Assembly: GCA_049724395.1 (NCBI GenBank)
Contig: JAUGWO010000168.1
Location: 120,270 to 184,269, forward strand
Source: Spongospora subterranea f. sp. subterranea
Lineage: Eukaryota; Endomyxa: Phytomyxea; Phytomyxea; Plasmodiophorida
Direction: 5' to 3'
Length of the DNA: 64,000 nucleotides
Positions 10,788 to 22,345 of this stretch are shown piece by piece. The position numbers and the translations under genes were made by a program. Position 1 is the first letter of the stretch, and the number at the start of each line of letters is the position of its first letter. A model generated the notes under the pieces. The model saw only the letters and a list, made by a program, of their open reading frames with translations, had not been told where the DNA came from and searched no databases.

Positions 10788-12128
10788 CTCTATGATATTG
10801 AAGAACGTGCAACCCAGAGCTGGGCAGTGCGTTGCGATATCTTGGCAGGTTTCTCCATTGCCAGTCCTTCATGAAGCGACGTCGATCCCCACTGGGAAAA
10901 GGAACTGCCTGACAACTATTCGTTGACCTGAATACACAACCAACGTTAACAGCACTGCTGGACATCATCGTCTAATATCAGAGATTTGAATTTCAGACGT
11001 TTCCCTGGTTGTAAACTTGGCAATCTTCCGATAGCAATTCAATACCCTGCCCAAGATTTGATGCGTTTAGACTGCCATTCTCCGGTTGTGTTTCGGAAAA
11101 ATGAGCGACTGACTTCCAGAGTTGATTCATTCTTGGTTCGGGGGGATGTAAGGATCGAATCTGAATAACAGCCGATTGACATACGTCGCTAGAGCATCGT
11201 ACTTTTGATGGGTCTGATTAATGCACATTCAAAATCCCAGCTAACATTGCCAAGGCGATCAGGAAAAGTACGAACTGTGCGAACCTGGAGACGTGTTGTC
11301 AGAACATGCACAGTCTCTGGCGATTAAGTTGGACATCGAGGACACTTATACAGCAACGGGGACTTACTCGTCATCAATAGATATGCTCCCTCTGTTTTTC
11401 GCTTGTCGGATACGGGATTTGAAAATGGCCCTGAAGTGGCGTCTCGGGCTTAAACGAGCCTGTATTTGGATGACAAAACACCAGCAACGGATGGGGTTGG
11501 TGGATAACAAAGAATTGTGTTAATTCGTGAAAACACAGAGCCAAACATGAAAAGGGCAAGACGGGTCGGATCCCTCACCTCAGGAGACGAATGATGGCGA
11601 TAAAGCACAAAGGAGAGGAATTTCTGAGGAGAGAGTATCCATACGCGAGGGCAGGACACAGCTGGACAATTACGTGAAAAGGAAACGTCTGAGACCGTGA
11701 TCATCGTTGAGTTGTTTTTCCCATTTTGACGAGTAACGAGCGGGACTATTGTCATCATCATGTAAACAAGCTGGAGCATGAACAAAAGGAATAGGTGCAG
11801 GGTAGTTGTTCCAACATCGTGAGATTGGTGTGAAATCGTATGATTTTATCTGATTAGATTTTATTGGTTTTTGCAAGAGCTCACCGTCTGTGAACTCTGA
11901 TAATACCAGCTGTGCTGTGAATAGTACCGATTCTTGCTGTATAAATGGAATAGACAGACGGATTCATCATGAGGTCTAAACAGACGACAATCTTCAGAAA
12001 ATCGAGAGAACGGAAATGGTCAGCAGTGGCGTTCAGACAAAACATCGCTATCCTATGAAACAATAATTTGAAGGCGATTTATGGATTTTTGATCGTTTTC
12101 AACACGCGCATGGTCAACCGGTTTTATT
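10788..12128. other. No supported gene; short motif shared with 13.86 kb
   Basis: Open frames here are short and unsupported. A ~33-bp motif at 11351-11383 (containing AACGGGGACTT followed by TCATCAAT) recurs in the same orientation, about 75% identical, at 13858-13888. This suggests two diverged copies of one element. Upstream pieces of the DDE transposase may also lie at the left edge. Confidence 0.4.
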
Positions 12129-12920
12129 TCACCCGTATTCAACAAGCACGATACGGAACCAGGCATCGACGTAAACGATGAGATCCCAAACATCCGTCGA
12201 AACTGGAAAAGAGAGCGTTTTGCCGAATAACGTGTCCCACATTACCTTACGCCGAATGATAACATTAAGGGGGGCCCTCTTATCCAATCGAGATTTACAG
12301 TCTTTGATGGTCGTTGTGACATCAAGGGATGTTTTGACCCGCTCGGCGAGTTTCACTTGCAGATCGATACACTGTGGAGGGAGAGCGACGTGCTTGCTTG
12401 CAATAACAGCGGCGGTTTTGTCATCCGAACTCCAAATTGATTGCGTCGCTTTTGACCAGTTGTTACCCTCTTTGTTTATAAGATCGTCCATTTTCTGATA
12501 GAGGTGGAATAGCTGATCGAACGATGTCTTATAAGCTGAGAAATAGCTCTGTTCCGCGGCCTGGAGGGCATGATTGTACCTCCGAGCACTGCGATCCTTG
12601 TTTCCAGCGTATTTCATATGGTATTGTTCATACTGCTGGCGATAGGCTGTGCATTGCTCTGGTGTCGGGGGAGTATTGGAATACTGAGTAAGTTTCCTGA
12701 TTAGATATTCATTCGCCGCAACGAACTCTGGGTCGGGCTGGGAGACGAAAAGATAGACGATGTAAATCAGAACCAGTACGACGACGACTACACCGACGAC
12801 TTTGGGCCACTTGCGACGTGCTGGCCTCTTGACCGGATTGGAATATTTCTGAGTATATGGGGCCTGCATAAACAGAGGCGGGACCGAGGTTTTCCCATTG
12901 ATAACTGGCGATGAATTCAT
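12129..12920 (-). CDS. Single-pass (type II) membrane protein, unknown
   Basis: An intronless frame of 263 codons. Residues 1-38 are polar and basic (ending in RPARRKWPK). Residues ~39-62 form one strong transmembrane helix (VVGVVVVVLVLIYIVYLFV). The remaining ~200 residues are polar and helical, with repeated aromatic/charged heptads typical of a coiled coil. The positive charges before the helix predict an N-in orientation with the large domain outside the cytosol. No family is recognised. The absence of introns is unusual compared with its neighbours. The length and uninterrupted composition support a real gene. Confidence 0.65.
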   Translation of the reverse strand: MNSSPVINGKTSVPPLFMQAPYTQKYSNPVKRPARRKWPKVVGVVVVVLVLIYIVYLFVSQPDPEFVAANEYLIRKLTQYSNTPPTPEQCTAYRQQYEQYHMKYAGNKDRSARRYNHALQAAEQSYFSAYKTSFDQLFHLYQKMDDLINKEGNNWSKATQSIWSSDDKTAAVIASKHVALPPQCIDLQVKLAERVKTSLDVTTTIKDCKSRLDKRAPLNVIIRRKVMWDTLFGKTLSFPVSTDVWDLIVYVDAWFRIVLVEYG

Positions 12921-14254
12921 CGTACTTTATTTAGATGTGACATACCGATCGGGATCCTAATGTGGCCGCTTGACCATGCGGCAGCATGCAATGCCGTGAC
13001 CCTGACTGTAGAAGGCGTCGGCGCTGTCCAACACGATAGCGCCACACCGCTTCAGAGCAAATATTTACCGTGGAGTTTGGCCCTGGCCCAGCAGCGGGAG
13101 TTTCGACTCGGTGATGCGAATTGGAAAGCGTTGAATACCGTAGTGAGCAAGCTGTTAGCTTGACCTTTGGACACCTGGTCACCTCATTGTGGGAAGGCAA
13201 AAGACACTGACGCACTGGCCAAGGCTGAATCCAATCGTGCAATCTGGCGATTCGGTTTGCCACTGTCATGGTAATAGTGGGCATAACGGCAACAAAAACA
13301 GTGGGTGACAGCCTTCGGCAACACATTCATGAAACGAGTCGGGGTAATTCCGGTTTCGGGTTCTTAGAGCTTTATGAGCCAAACGTTCTGTTCATTCTAG
13401 GATTTACGTGCTGTTATACTCCAAACGTAGTAGTTTATTTTTTATATAAAACGAAACATTTTTAGATTTATCACACAAAATTCTCGTAGCCAGGATTATC
13501 CCACCTTTTTTGTTCTTGAATTTTCAGCTTCAGTTGATTTACCCAAGGTTTCTGTTCGAGTTATGCCCGGGACACTCTGACGACAATCTTCAATAAAGGC
13601 ACACCCTTTGTAGAGCAATCTGTTGATGCGGAATGACAGCGAGTACGTCGAAAATGCCTGGCTTTATCAGGATATTGAATATGTCCTGGCTCATCATGAT
13701 GTCCCGCTGCAGTTTTCTGCATTTTTCTTGTTTTCAATGGAACAAACAATCAAAAACATGGGTGATACTTGGAACCGTCTCTAGGGCGTTTCATGCAACT
13801 TCGAAATCACAGCCAACGCCCTCCGGGCCAATGGACTCAGGAAATACATGAATTTTACAGGAACGGGGACTTCCCATCATCAATCCATAAAATACAGGTA
13901 TTTACAATATGTAGAGGCCATGATCCACATTCCGGACCATCATCACAAGAAGATGGATAAACGGGTGTTGGGACAAGATGGAAGATGCCATGATCAATAG
14001 TTAAATCTGGTCCCGCCTCAGGACTTTGCACAGACCCTGATGGCCACAACTGCGTTGCAAAGTGGTGCGTGCCAGCACCGAAATCGCAAACGCCAGAAAA
14101 CTGACGAGTTCGGTCTGGAGTGAAAGCCAGCTCAGGTTGCTTGATTGAAACTTATCCGAACATATAGGTACAACCGCCGAACAACTTGCCTTGCAACGGG
14201 TAGGGTCCTCTTTGGGATGTTTGGCGACCGCAGTCCATAAAAAATGATGTTTTA
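12921..14254. other. No supported gene; probable transposon debris
   Basis: Several short frames occur on both strands (12960-13163 plus, 13633-13851 plus and others) without clear motifs. The shared motif at 13858-13888 pairs with 11351-11383. A plus-strand stretch around 13640-13860 has conflicting frames that each look protein-like over 20-30 codons, which is what a frameshifted, decayed transposase would show. Confidence 0.35.
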
Positions 14255-16819
14255 TTATCGTTGTATTTCATAGAAAAGTAAATACGGATGCCCTGAATAA
14301 TTTCCATCAGCAATGTCTTCGACCATCATTATTTCGGACGCAAGATCGTTGAATGCTACGAACGATTGTAAACTTTCCTGATAGCATAATGACGTGTAAT
14401 GTCCTGAGTCACCCATTCGACATCACAGATCAGTCTCCCTTTTTGATGTATGTTTTACTTTCACAAACCTTGATCTATATCGCAACCGTGATGCAATACA
14501 ATCCCCATCAACCGGTATAGCCCCGTCACTTGGTCATTCGAAACTATCCGAGAGAGATCAAGACCGTTTATAGGAAACTTCAGCCTATGCATAATCTGAC
14601 TTCAATTGAGAAAATGCTTTCTATGGCACATATTGGCACAACCTTCCGTTTTCCCTTGGAATCCCATTTGGTCCTATTGATGTGGAACAGTATACATTGA
14701 GGTAGAGAAATAAATTGATCCTTTTTTGTAGCTGATGCTAAACTACCAGAAACAATATGTGGACTCACACCTAGTTGAACAGATGGTTGATAAACGACAA
14801 TCAGACGCGAATCTTTTTGTACCGATATGATGCTGTACCGGCGAGTTCAACTGGTGCTACCAAGTCGTCTAAACATTCTTCTAGAGAACATGAAAGAACC
14901 GGTAATCTAGACGACGACGATTGGCGGCGTGGATAGCGACCTGTTGTCCGTTGTATACGCTGGCTCTCATTATGCAACCTGCATCGTATTCAAAACTGGT
15001 TCATGTTCAGTGCATTGTTTTACCTATTGCATGTAGCATCTAAATCCAGTGTTATACAAAAATTGCCAGGAGCGCGATATTGGCTCACTGTTTTGCACTG
15101 ATGACAAGTCGTAGATGAAACTTGCTTGCAGGTAAAGCTTGACAATTTTAGTGGGAATGATAATCACGCAATCACGGAATGATGCTAACCTTTCCCGTAT
15201 AGAATCACGTACGTGTTGGATGTCCAGTTTACAGACTATTATCGCTTCCAAAAGGGATGTCAAAAACTCATGTGCGTCCTAAAAAAGGTTCACTTGTAGG
15301 TTTTGAATAAAACAAACTTTGGGTGTTGTACGTGTTGCATATATCCCTAACAACTAGTAAGCATACCATGTATCAAATCAAGCGGGGATTACTTGAAAAC
15401 TGGGAACTGTCATCATAAACGACTTCACGAAGAACGCAGGACTAACTCCTGCCCACTGAAGCAAATCACTCCTATCAATCGCGACACAAACAATACATTA
15501 TCAGCATACTTTTCCAGACCATATTACTCTGAACAATTTTTGCATTTGGCATAATACAGTGGGAACGACATCCGCGACTTTTCCTGAGCGGTTTTAAACA
15601 ACAATTTCTTTTGGTGGAATTACTATTAGACCTTCAATAGCGGGATTCGCGGTATTCGTTCTGGCGATTCGTTTTGCCTCGTGGTACAGATCTTCAGATG
15701 ATCTTCGTTTTAAGGTCAAACGTTGAGCGATATCGTTCGCATCCGGTGCATCATATAAAAGACGCCTGATGGCTGACATTGACGATAAACACCTAGATGC
15801 AGTTTCAGATATACAGCCGTCAGCGTAACGACATTGTTCCACATCAATGTTGCGTTTTGATAACAAGTATTGCCAATATTTCTCAACCCAGTACGGCCTA
15901 AAAACCTTCTGCCAGAGCTTTCGCCAGGAAACCCGTTTCGTGGAGACGGCGGAAGACTGTTGCAAGGGGTTGTAACCAAGCTCAGCGCACCTTGCCCAGC
16001 AAACTAGATGTGGAAGCAAGGGTTGGTAATCGTTGATATTGTTCCCTTGATTAGCTCATTACCTTAAGAAGTTTCCAAGAAGCCACACACCGCTTCTGTA
16101 GCATTAAATGATAGTATCTCTGCGCTGTGAACTCAGCGGAAAAGTCTGGGAAAACATTGTGTAATTGGCATGGATGATCGACTTTCGACCTACCTGGTCG
16201 GACATCATCGTCGTCTTTCTGCTTGACAAACTGAAACTGTCGTTTCGGCCGAGGAATGACGGATCCCTAGAGGGCTAAAGTGAACAAGATTGTGCATGTT
16301 ATATTGCTGATGTACTAACAGATCGCGTTTTCATGGAATCAAATGTTTGATTCTGCAATCGACATATTTGCTCTCTCAGCAGAGTGACATATCCTAAAAG
16401 CGGTCAGTGCAGAGCTTAGAAGGTGATATAGACCTTACCGAATTGATTATCGTTAAGAATCCAGTCATCGCAATCGTAGCAAAACAGCATCTAAATGAAC
16501 ACTACATCATCATGGATGACATGACAGAGAAAAAATTGCATACTTTCTGGTTAATATGCAAGACTACTGGGTGTCGGGTCTGATTATAATGTTTTTGGGC
16601 GTGCTTATTCCTGAATGATAGAGTTTTATGAGCCAATCATCCGATGATATTGACACCGCTCTCACCGTACTTGCATGTTCTACCACATCCGGTGTGAGCG
16701 CATTGTAGACAAATCCACACCGATTCCGTATTCGAACTGCATTGGTCACATGTCCACGTGGATGGATTACTAATCTGTTTCAACGATTTGTTACGACAAT
16801 GGGCTTTCAACGCTGGCAT
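14255..16819 (-). CDS. Ubiquitin-specific protease with N-terminal UBP zinc finger (USP3/44/49 type)
   Basis: The ATG at 16819 opens a UBP zinc finger: WTCDQCSSNTESVWICLQCA and GCGR in exon 1 (16671-16819), HAQKHYNQTRHPVVLHI in exon 2 (16544-16610) and CYDCDDWILNDNQF in exon 3 (16439-16490). After a linker, the catalytic domain follows: Cys box GLRNIGNTCYQNATLMCLSS (near 15890), SFQDAHEFLTSLLEAI (near 15270), a zinc ribbon half TTCHQCKTVSQYR, ATKKDQFISLPQCILFHINR, HHG, and the His box GDSGHYTSLCYQES ending YLLFYEIQR before TAA at 14255. About a dozen exons with short introns are needed. USP44/49/3-type enzymes remove ubiquitin from histones or checkpoint proteins. The tryptophan usually found after the His box is replaced by Phe (SFVAFND). 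The second CxxC of the zinc ribbon is not obvious. Confidence 0.85.
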
Positions 16820-17699
16820 TTGTGTTTTGTTTGCCTTTTTCGATACGGTCAGGTAGTTGATACACGCGACGTGTATGCAAGCAGCAACATCACCCTGGTT
16901 GCAAACATATCAGTCCATATATTGCAGAAAAGGCAATAGCATCAAGAAAAAAATTATGTGTGGCCCCGTTTTTTGAATAGACGAGTGCCGTTCCGAGTAG
17001 CGGATGATGAAAAACGATTAATGTTATGAATATAGACCATGGTATCGGCCCAGTTCTAATTCCCCGGACGTGCCGCGATGCACTCCCTGACCGCCAACGA
17101 CAGCACCGCCGCAATCTCGATGCCCCTATCGATGTGCAGCGGTCCCAATAATCATGAGACTGGAGTTCCCAAACGAGCGATCCGGTTCGTCAGTGATTGT
17201 TTCCTGTCTGGGAGTGATCCCCAAACCCCCTTCTCCCATATACAGTAGGTTGTTGTCGCAGCCAGTGGATGGGCCCCCTGACCAAGACTGTCCCTGTGAT
17301 CGGTCACAGACTCAGAGCGCAACAGGAGTGGGAAATCAATATATGGTCATGTTACCATCGTCAGTGGAGCCGAAAAGTGTTCTAGCCAGTCAACAAATCA
17401 GCACAAGTTCAGTCGATGTTGAAATGATGAATTTATATTGAAGGTTTTGATCGCAGCAGAGAGTTCTTTGCTGATTCATTGAAATTCAGCCTGAATACAT
17501 TATGAAAAAAATAGGCGGGAACGCTTCAGGAGCGTTGCTTCATGCTGCTGCCGTGGTTGATACACCATCAAATGGATGCTGAATATACCGAGCGGGTTTG
17601 TGTGCATCAGCAAGGCGGATTACAGATAAATAAAATAATATGTAGATGTAGATTAGGATGGTGGCATTGCTGATGATGGGGTTATAGACTGGTCGACGA
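16820..17699. other. No confident gene; unassigned plus-strand frame 17154-17441
   Basis: A 95-codon plus-strand frame (17154-17441) ends with a Ser/Gln-rich tail and could be the last exon of a gene starting further left. A minus-strand frame at 16890-17114 has a hydrophobic stretch. Neither has family motifs. The segment also contains the upstream region of the USP gene, which starts at 16819. Confidence 0.3.
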
Positions 17700-18730
17700 T
17701 TATTTACAGACAAATGCGCTGGTTTTCGACAATCTCCATTTTGAGAATTTAGGTGAACCTTGAGGTCCTACCGTGATCGTTATGGTTCTGGGCGGTTTGG
17801 TCGAAGGAACCGCAGGAGGCGGTTTGATCGAAGGAACCGGAGGAGGCAGTTTAGTTGATGGAACCGGAGGAGGCTTTGGAGCATTCTGCGTCTTTGGCCC
17901 TATGGACGATCGCGTTTCGATTGCAAAGCTTTCGGCGGATGAAGACCTGGTTTCGCGATCGAGAGCTATGATCGATTCACTTGGTGATACATAGACGACG
18001 TTCTCCGATTGTGTCGCAGCCGGGATATAATCCAGCTGCCATTTCTGCTCCATATAACCACAATCCCAGGCCATATTGCTGTTGTCAAACGGGGTCCAAT
18101 GTGTCGCCAGCAATTCCGAGTATTCCTGCGGGCTGAACCCTGAAATGTAGCCCAACGCCCGCCGAAATGACGGAACGATAATGGCTGGGCTCTCGCTCGG
18201 GTCCTGGGTAAGCGCTGATCCTACAAACGGCCAGAGCTTCTCCACCTCGGGATCGTCCTGTATACACGCCGACCGAAATGGGTGCATGATTGGTAATCGG
18301 CTGCGGTCGCAAGCGTGAATCGGGAACGGGACAACGGCACGATGGTGAATGGGCACGTCAATGCCCCACCGGTGACATCAACGAATAGTGCAAGGTCCCT
18401 TGGACCATCCAGATTTGGTAAACACGCGAATCGCGAACGGCTCGGTTGTGGAGAATCAAGATGATGGGATTGACCAATTATCCGCCAAAACATGAACGAT
18501 TCACGACTGTACCCTTCAATTGGCAAAATGGTGAAGTACACATTCATGTTGTGAATACTGGTAACTGACACCAAGTAAAGGCTTAAAATTGCCCTAAAAT
18601 CAAACCAATACAATTGGTTTATTTTGACACTAAATTCCGTATTTGGTGGAAACCTGGAAATAGACCTCACAGCAGTTTTACCTGCAGTAATCACTGCAAA
18701 ATTCGAGTCGCGGTTAGGTGTTGGAAGCAA
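17700..18730 (-). CDS. Unknown protein with proline-rich tail (model incomplete)
   Basis: The downstream exon is clear: a frame from about 18270 to the TAA near 17700 with DDPEVEKLWPFVGSALTQDP, then SGFSPQEYSELLATHWTPFD, and a C-terminal tail of three imperfect copies of a P-P-x-V-P-S-T/I-K-P unit. The tail resembles SH3- or EVH1-binding sequence. Upstream exons between 18270 and 18730 are likely (NVYFTILPIEGYSRESFMFW is one candidate) but I could not fix their borders. No family was recognised. A short tandem duplication of ~33 bp in the tail region (17790-17870) accounts for the repeated proline units. Confidence 0.45.
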
Positions 18731-18749
18731 GGAAACACACGTAAGCTGA

Positions 18750-19253
18750 ATGGGAAACTGGCTTCCACCAAAATACAGTTATGCTTGTGATCGTAAACCG
18801 AATCGGCTATGGGAATCGATTTGGATCAGATCTCACGACGCTTCGGAATTGCCAAACTCCCACGAAGTATAGAATTGTCTGGAAAAATAACGAGGCGTTG
18901 AAAGTGTTCTCCAGAGTCAATACATCCAAAACGACTATGAATCGTTTTATTTCTGCAGCCGATCAATGATTTTCTGTAGGGTTGACAAGATACAGATCGA
19001 TCTCATCCAAGGACAACCCAAAAAAAAAACTTTCAGAAGAAGATTACACCAAATGATAATCGTCCAAACATTATCGCAACGACGGATGCCCATTCGTAAA
19101 GCTATGTCATCATCATTTGCTAGCCACAACGCACCGATGACAAGCCGCTCGTTCTTTGAGCTAAGATCTGGACCGGGAGACAACAAGATTCGCAAAAATA
19201 AAGAAGTTAGTCGATGGAAACATCGAGAAAATGTGAATTCGATGGCAAACTAA
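18750..19253 (+). CDS. Unknown basic protein, two exons
   Basis: Exon 1 (18750-18866) reads MGNWLPPKYSYACDRK and on. A 48-nt GT-AG intron joins in frame to exon 2 (18915-19253), giving about 151 residues. The second exon is rich in Arg, Lys and Gln (for example QGQPKKKTFRRRLHQM) with a mixed Ser-rich segment after it. The Met-Gly start could allow N-myristoylation but lacks the usual Ser/Thr at position 6. No family is recognised. An antisense frame at 18947-19195 is treated as its shadow. Confidence 0.45.
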
Positions 19254-19350
19254 TTCATGAAATCAGTTACGTGAGGAACCGGGGCTATTTACAACTAGCA
19301 CAAAATTATGAGTGTATTTTGGAGTGATCGAGATGGCCATTATAATATCA

Positions 19351-19620
19351 TTATTGAACGGAGGCAGTTGAAGAAGCGGTGGCCGAAGAGGCCTTAGGAA
19401 CCAGCACATTTTCTCGATAATAGATAACGCGGTCGAACGGTGTTAAAGCCATGGGCTTCTTCTACAGCACACACACACTTTAACCTCAAAATCAACAACG
19501 ACTTCGACGGCCACGAACCTGCCCGCCATGGGCGGCTCGAATCAGAGCGGCGCTGCCGATAGAGAGGACGGTGTAGGCGCCAGCAATGATGGCCAACGGC
19601 GCAAGTGATTGAACAGGCAT
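19351..19620 (-). CDS. NDUFA1 (MWFE)-like small subunit of respiratory complex I
   Basis: Exon 1 (19519-19620) starts MPVQSLAPLAIIAGAYTVLS and carries one transmembrane helix. A 57-nt intron ends in TAG, and exon 2 (19351-19461) reads KKPMALTPFDRVIYYREN and on, for 70 residues in total. The order of a short N-terminal helix, an H-x-G-G turn, then a P-x-D-R...RE/RD segment, together with the length, matches NDUFA1 from fungi and animals. The family is short and divergent, so the call is moderate. The splice is clean and in phase. Confidence 0.5.
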
Positions 19621-20707
19621 GATTGGTCGCAGATAGCGGGTCCGGTCCGGACGAGCGTTCGTGGGAATGACCGACTGTATTAAGGGGGCAAGGCGGCAAC
19701 AAGCGATTGACGACCCCTGTTGGGGCTCAACGATCAAAGGTCCCCGTCAATAATATTCCGCACAATTTTGTTCGTTCCGGGGACCGATCAGAGAAAGACA
19801 GCTACGTACGTACGAGCGTAGACCTTTTCCGATAAAGCAGCAGCCGAGGAGTGAAGGGCGATTTTTTTCCTTTATGTAATCAGTTCAAAAAAGTTTGAGC
19901 ATTTGATGTTCAACACGCCCTCCGAACTTTCGCTCGTCAACTTACAAGAACGAAACCCGTGAACGACATAGGTATGTTGTGGCTACTGATGAAAGTCCCT
20001 CATCTTTTGTCAAAACAGGGCATTATAGTGCAACCCGTTGTTGTTGGCGATTTCGCAATGGGAATGTTCTGCAAGTCAATAGTGATGTCTCGACGGCCCA
20101 TGGCACCGCCAACAGCTGGCACGCCGATATGCAAAATGTTTTTGTACAGAAACCTCAAGACTTCGAGGCACGAGGGAGCGGAAATCCATTCATTGCATTA
20201 TCGATTCGTCCGCTCCAGCGTTGAATGTCCACGGCCGGGTACTTTTCTGGGCTTCGACAGTCACCGTAATGGGTTTAGGTGAGCATGATCCACAGCTTGG
20301 TACGAGTGTGATAGCAAGCTCGCAGACCCTGAACACCATAAACGCGGACGGAGGTTCATCTTGAGCAGAGCCCACGTGCAGCAGCAATCATTTCTCGTTG
20401 GACAACATCCTGCTCACCTGCGCCCCCCTGCGCAGCGTCGCCGATTTCTCGTAGAATAGCTTTGAAGTCAAATGACCAAAATTACCAGTTCCTAAAGCGC
20501 GGACTCGGTACCCAGTCAAGGGATATCGCCATTCGCCAACCTCACTCACGACATGTCGCGTCACGATTCAATGACGCAGACCGGATTATACATACCTCAG
20601 GTAGGCACGGCCTGACCTGATTTCGCCGCGCGAGGAAAACAGTTGACGCACGGTCGCCGGTAACAGGATACACATTCACACAAATCACCAATTGGTACTA
20701 CAGGACA
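19621..20707. other. No confident gene
   Basis: Plus-strand frames at 19959-20282 and 19979-20224 and a minus-strand frame at 20190-20387 overlap each other. A minus-strand reading near 20060-20330 (with GVPAVGGAMGRRDITIDLQ) looks protein-like but I could not build a gene from it. The right end, before 20708, should contain the TSG101 promoter. Confidence 0.3.
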
Positions 20708-22172
20708 ATGTCGCAGCAGCGTCAGCAATACGCTGGACGGTTATTAGCTCAGGTCTCCCAGTTGCTTCATGAAATTGAAATTCGCAAACACTGAATGGTG
20801 CCTAGATCGGGACGTATGTCCAGGCCGATTACGTGGAACGTCACGTCAATGTGGTCTTGCATCAAAATCGGTCGCTTCTGCCAGCGGTCGATAAATTTAT
20901 GACGAATACCGGAGTGGCGAGATTGCTGCTGTGTCTGCGTGGAACCGTTCCCATTGAGTATCGCGGCGGGAAATACCACATTCCCGTCGATATTTGGGTG
21001 CCAGAGGTCTATCCTGGTCAACCTCCCCTTGTCTTTGTCACCCCGACTCCCGATATGAGAATTAAGCCCAACCATCATCATGTTGACCAGCAAGGCCAAG
21101 TTCAAATTCATTATTTACAAGGGTAGAAACCATTGAGCTCGCCCGACACTCAATCCTTCTTATTTTCGTTGACAGGTGGACCCCTACGAATTCCAGTTTG
21201 CTTGAATTAACTGCCCAGCTTAGTTTCCATTTTAGTAATGACCCCCCAGTATATCGGTACAATCCTCAACAACAGCCGCCGCCAGGTTCGGGTGACTGCT
21301 TCAGGTTTGTTTGGTTTCCTTTGAATCATGTGCTTCCCAGCTATTGTTCAAGCCCAGAATTTTGTTCAACAGCATTCTGCTCAATTCAACGGCGGCGCGT
21401 CTGATGAACGAACAAGTTTACTTGCCCAGGTACATACCGTCCCGTAGTTGTTTTCCTAGGCTGACATATTCTAGGTGGAACAAGCTATTAGAAGAAAGTT
21501 TGCAATTTTTAGTGAAACTAACGCCAATTACATCAATGGATTGATGGCGCATCAGTTTGAGCAAAAGCAAAGTGATCAAATTGTCAAGGACTGTGTCCAA
21601 TGCCTTCGTAAGCAAAAGTGGTGATCGTTTATCTGTAACATGCCACGTCCTGACGCAGAAATAGAGAGGAACTCGTTAAAGCGTTATCGAAGGTCGAAGA
21701 AAGGACAGATTCCATCAAGGACTGGTGTCAGGCACACACCCCTGCCGAGGAACCATCGCATGAAAGCTTGGTAAAGGGGGTTTAGGGCGTTAGGAACCAT
21801 ATGTTCATCTGCATTTTTTGATGGATTAGTTAGCGAGCGTCGACAAAATCGTGACTCCAGCAAACGCATGGTCCAAACAAATGTTCGCTGTCGTATCACA
21901 GGTTAATATCAAAGTGATAACCGTCTTCGTGCCATTAATTTCTTTAGGATTTCGCCATCGAGGATATTCTCTACTGTCTCGATAAAGCCTTGCAAGAGGA
22001 TCGTCTAGATATCAATACTTATCTAAAGAAGGTCCAGCGAATCAGCGAATAACAACAGTATTATATCAACATATTTTTTCAGGTCCGCGGATTGGCCAGG
22101 GATCAGTTCTTTGCAAGGGCGCTCGCCATCAAAATCGAAAGAAAACAGAGTGAATTAGCCACAGCAATGTAA
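20708..22172 (+). CDS. TSG101: TSG101 / Vps23, ESCRT-I subunit
   Basis: Exon 1 is 20708-20752 and exon 2 begins at 20806; about eight exons follow to TAA at 22172. The UEV domain is clear: RLLLCLRGTVPIEYRGGKYH, IPVDIWVPEVYPGQPPLVFV, DMRIKPNHHHVDQQGQVQIH. A Gln/Pro-rich linker follows. Next is a coiled coil (VEQAIRRKFAIFSETNANYI and REELVKALSKVEERTDSIKD), then the C-terminal steadiness box with AIEDILYCLDKALQEDRLD and ARDQFFARALAIKIERKQSE. TSG101 binds ubiquitinated cargo and P-T/S-A-P motifs and is the ESCRT-I core in multivesicular body sorting and abscission. The linker is short compared with human TSG101. Introns are 45-60 nt. Confidence 0.88.
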
Positions 22173-22345
22173 GGTATCACGTCTACGATTAACAGTAATG
22201 TTGAAGGATTGTACGCGAATATTCTTAAAGCGTAACCACCTATCCGGTCTGCGTTTTTGTTGTTGTAATAAATAACGGCAGTTGAATATTCGATGAAACA
22301 GATCGGTTTAGTGTATTTGCTATCAAAAACAACTGAATTATCGAA

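Noticed and set aside
12960-13330. RNase H-like fragment of a retroelement
   Set aside because: A few residues resemble an RNase H tail, but the frame is broken and no catalytic pattern is visible.
15594-16019. Alternative 141-codon reading of the USP catalytic region
   Set aside because: It reads across an intron in the wrong frame; the spliced frame gives the full Cys box.
18947-19195. Minus-strand 82-codon ORF
   Set aside because: It is antisense to the two-exon plus-strand gene whose frame continues across a clean splice.
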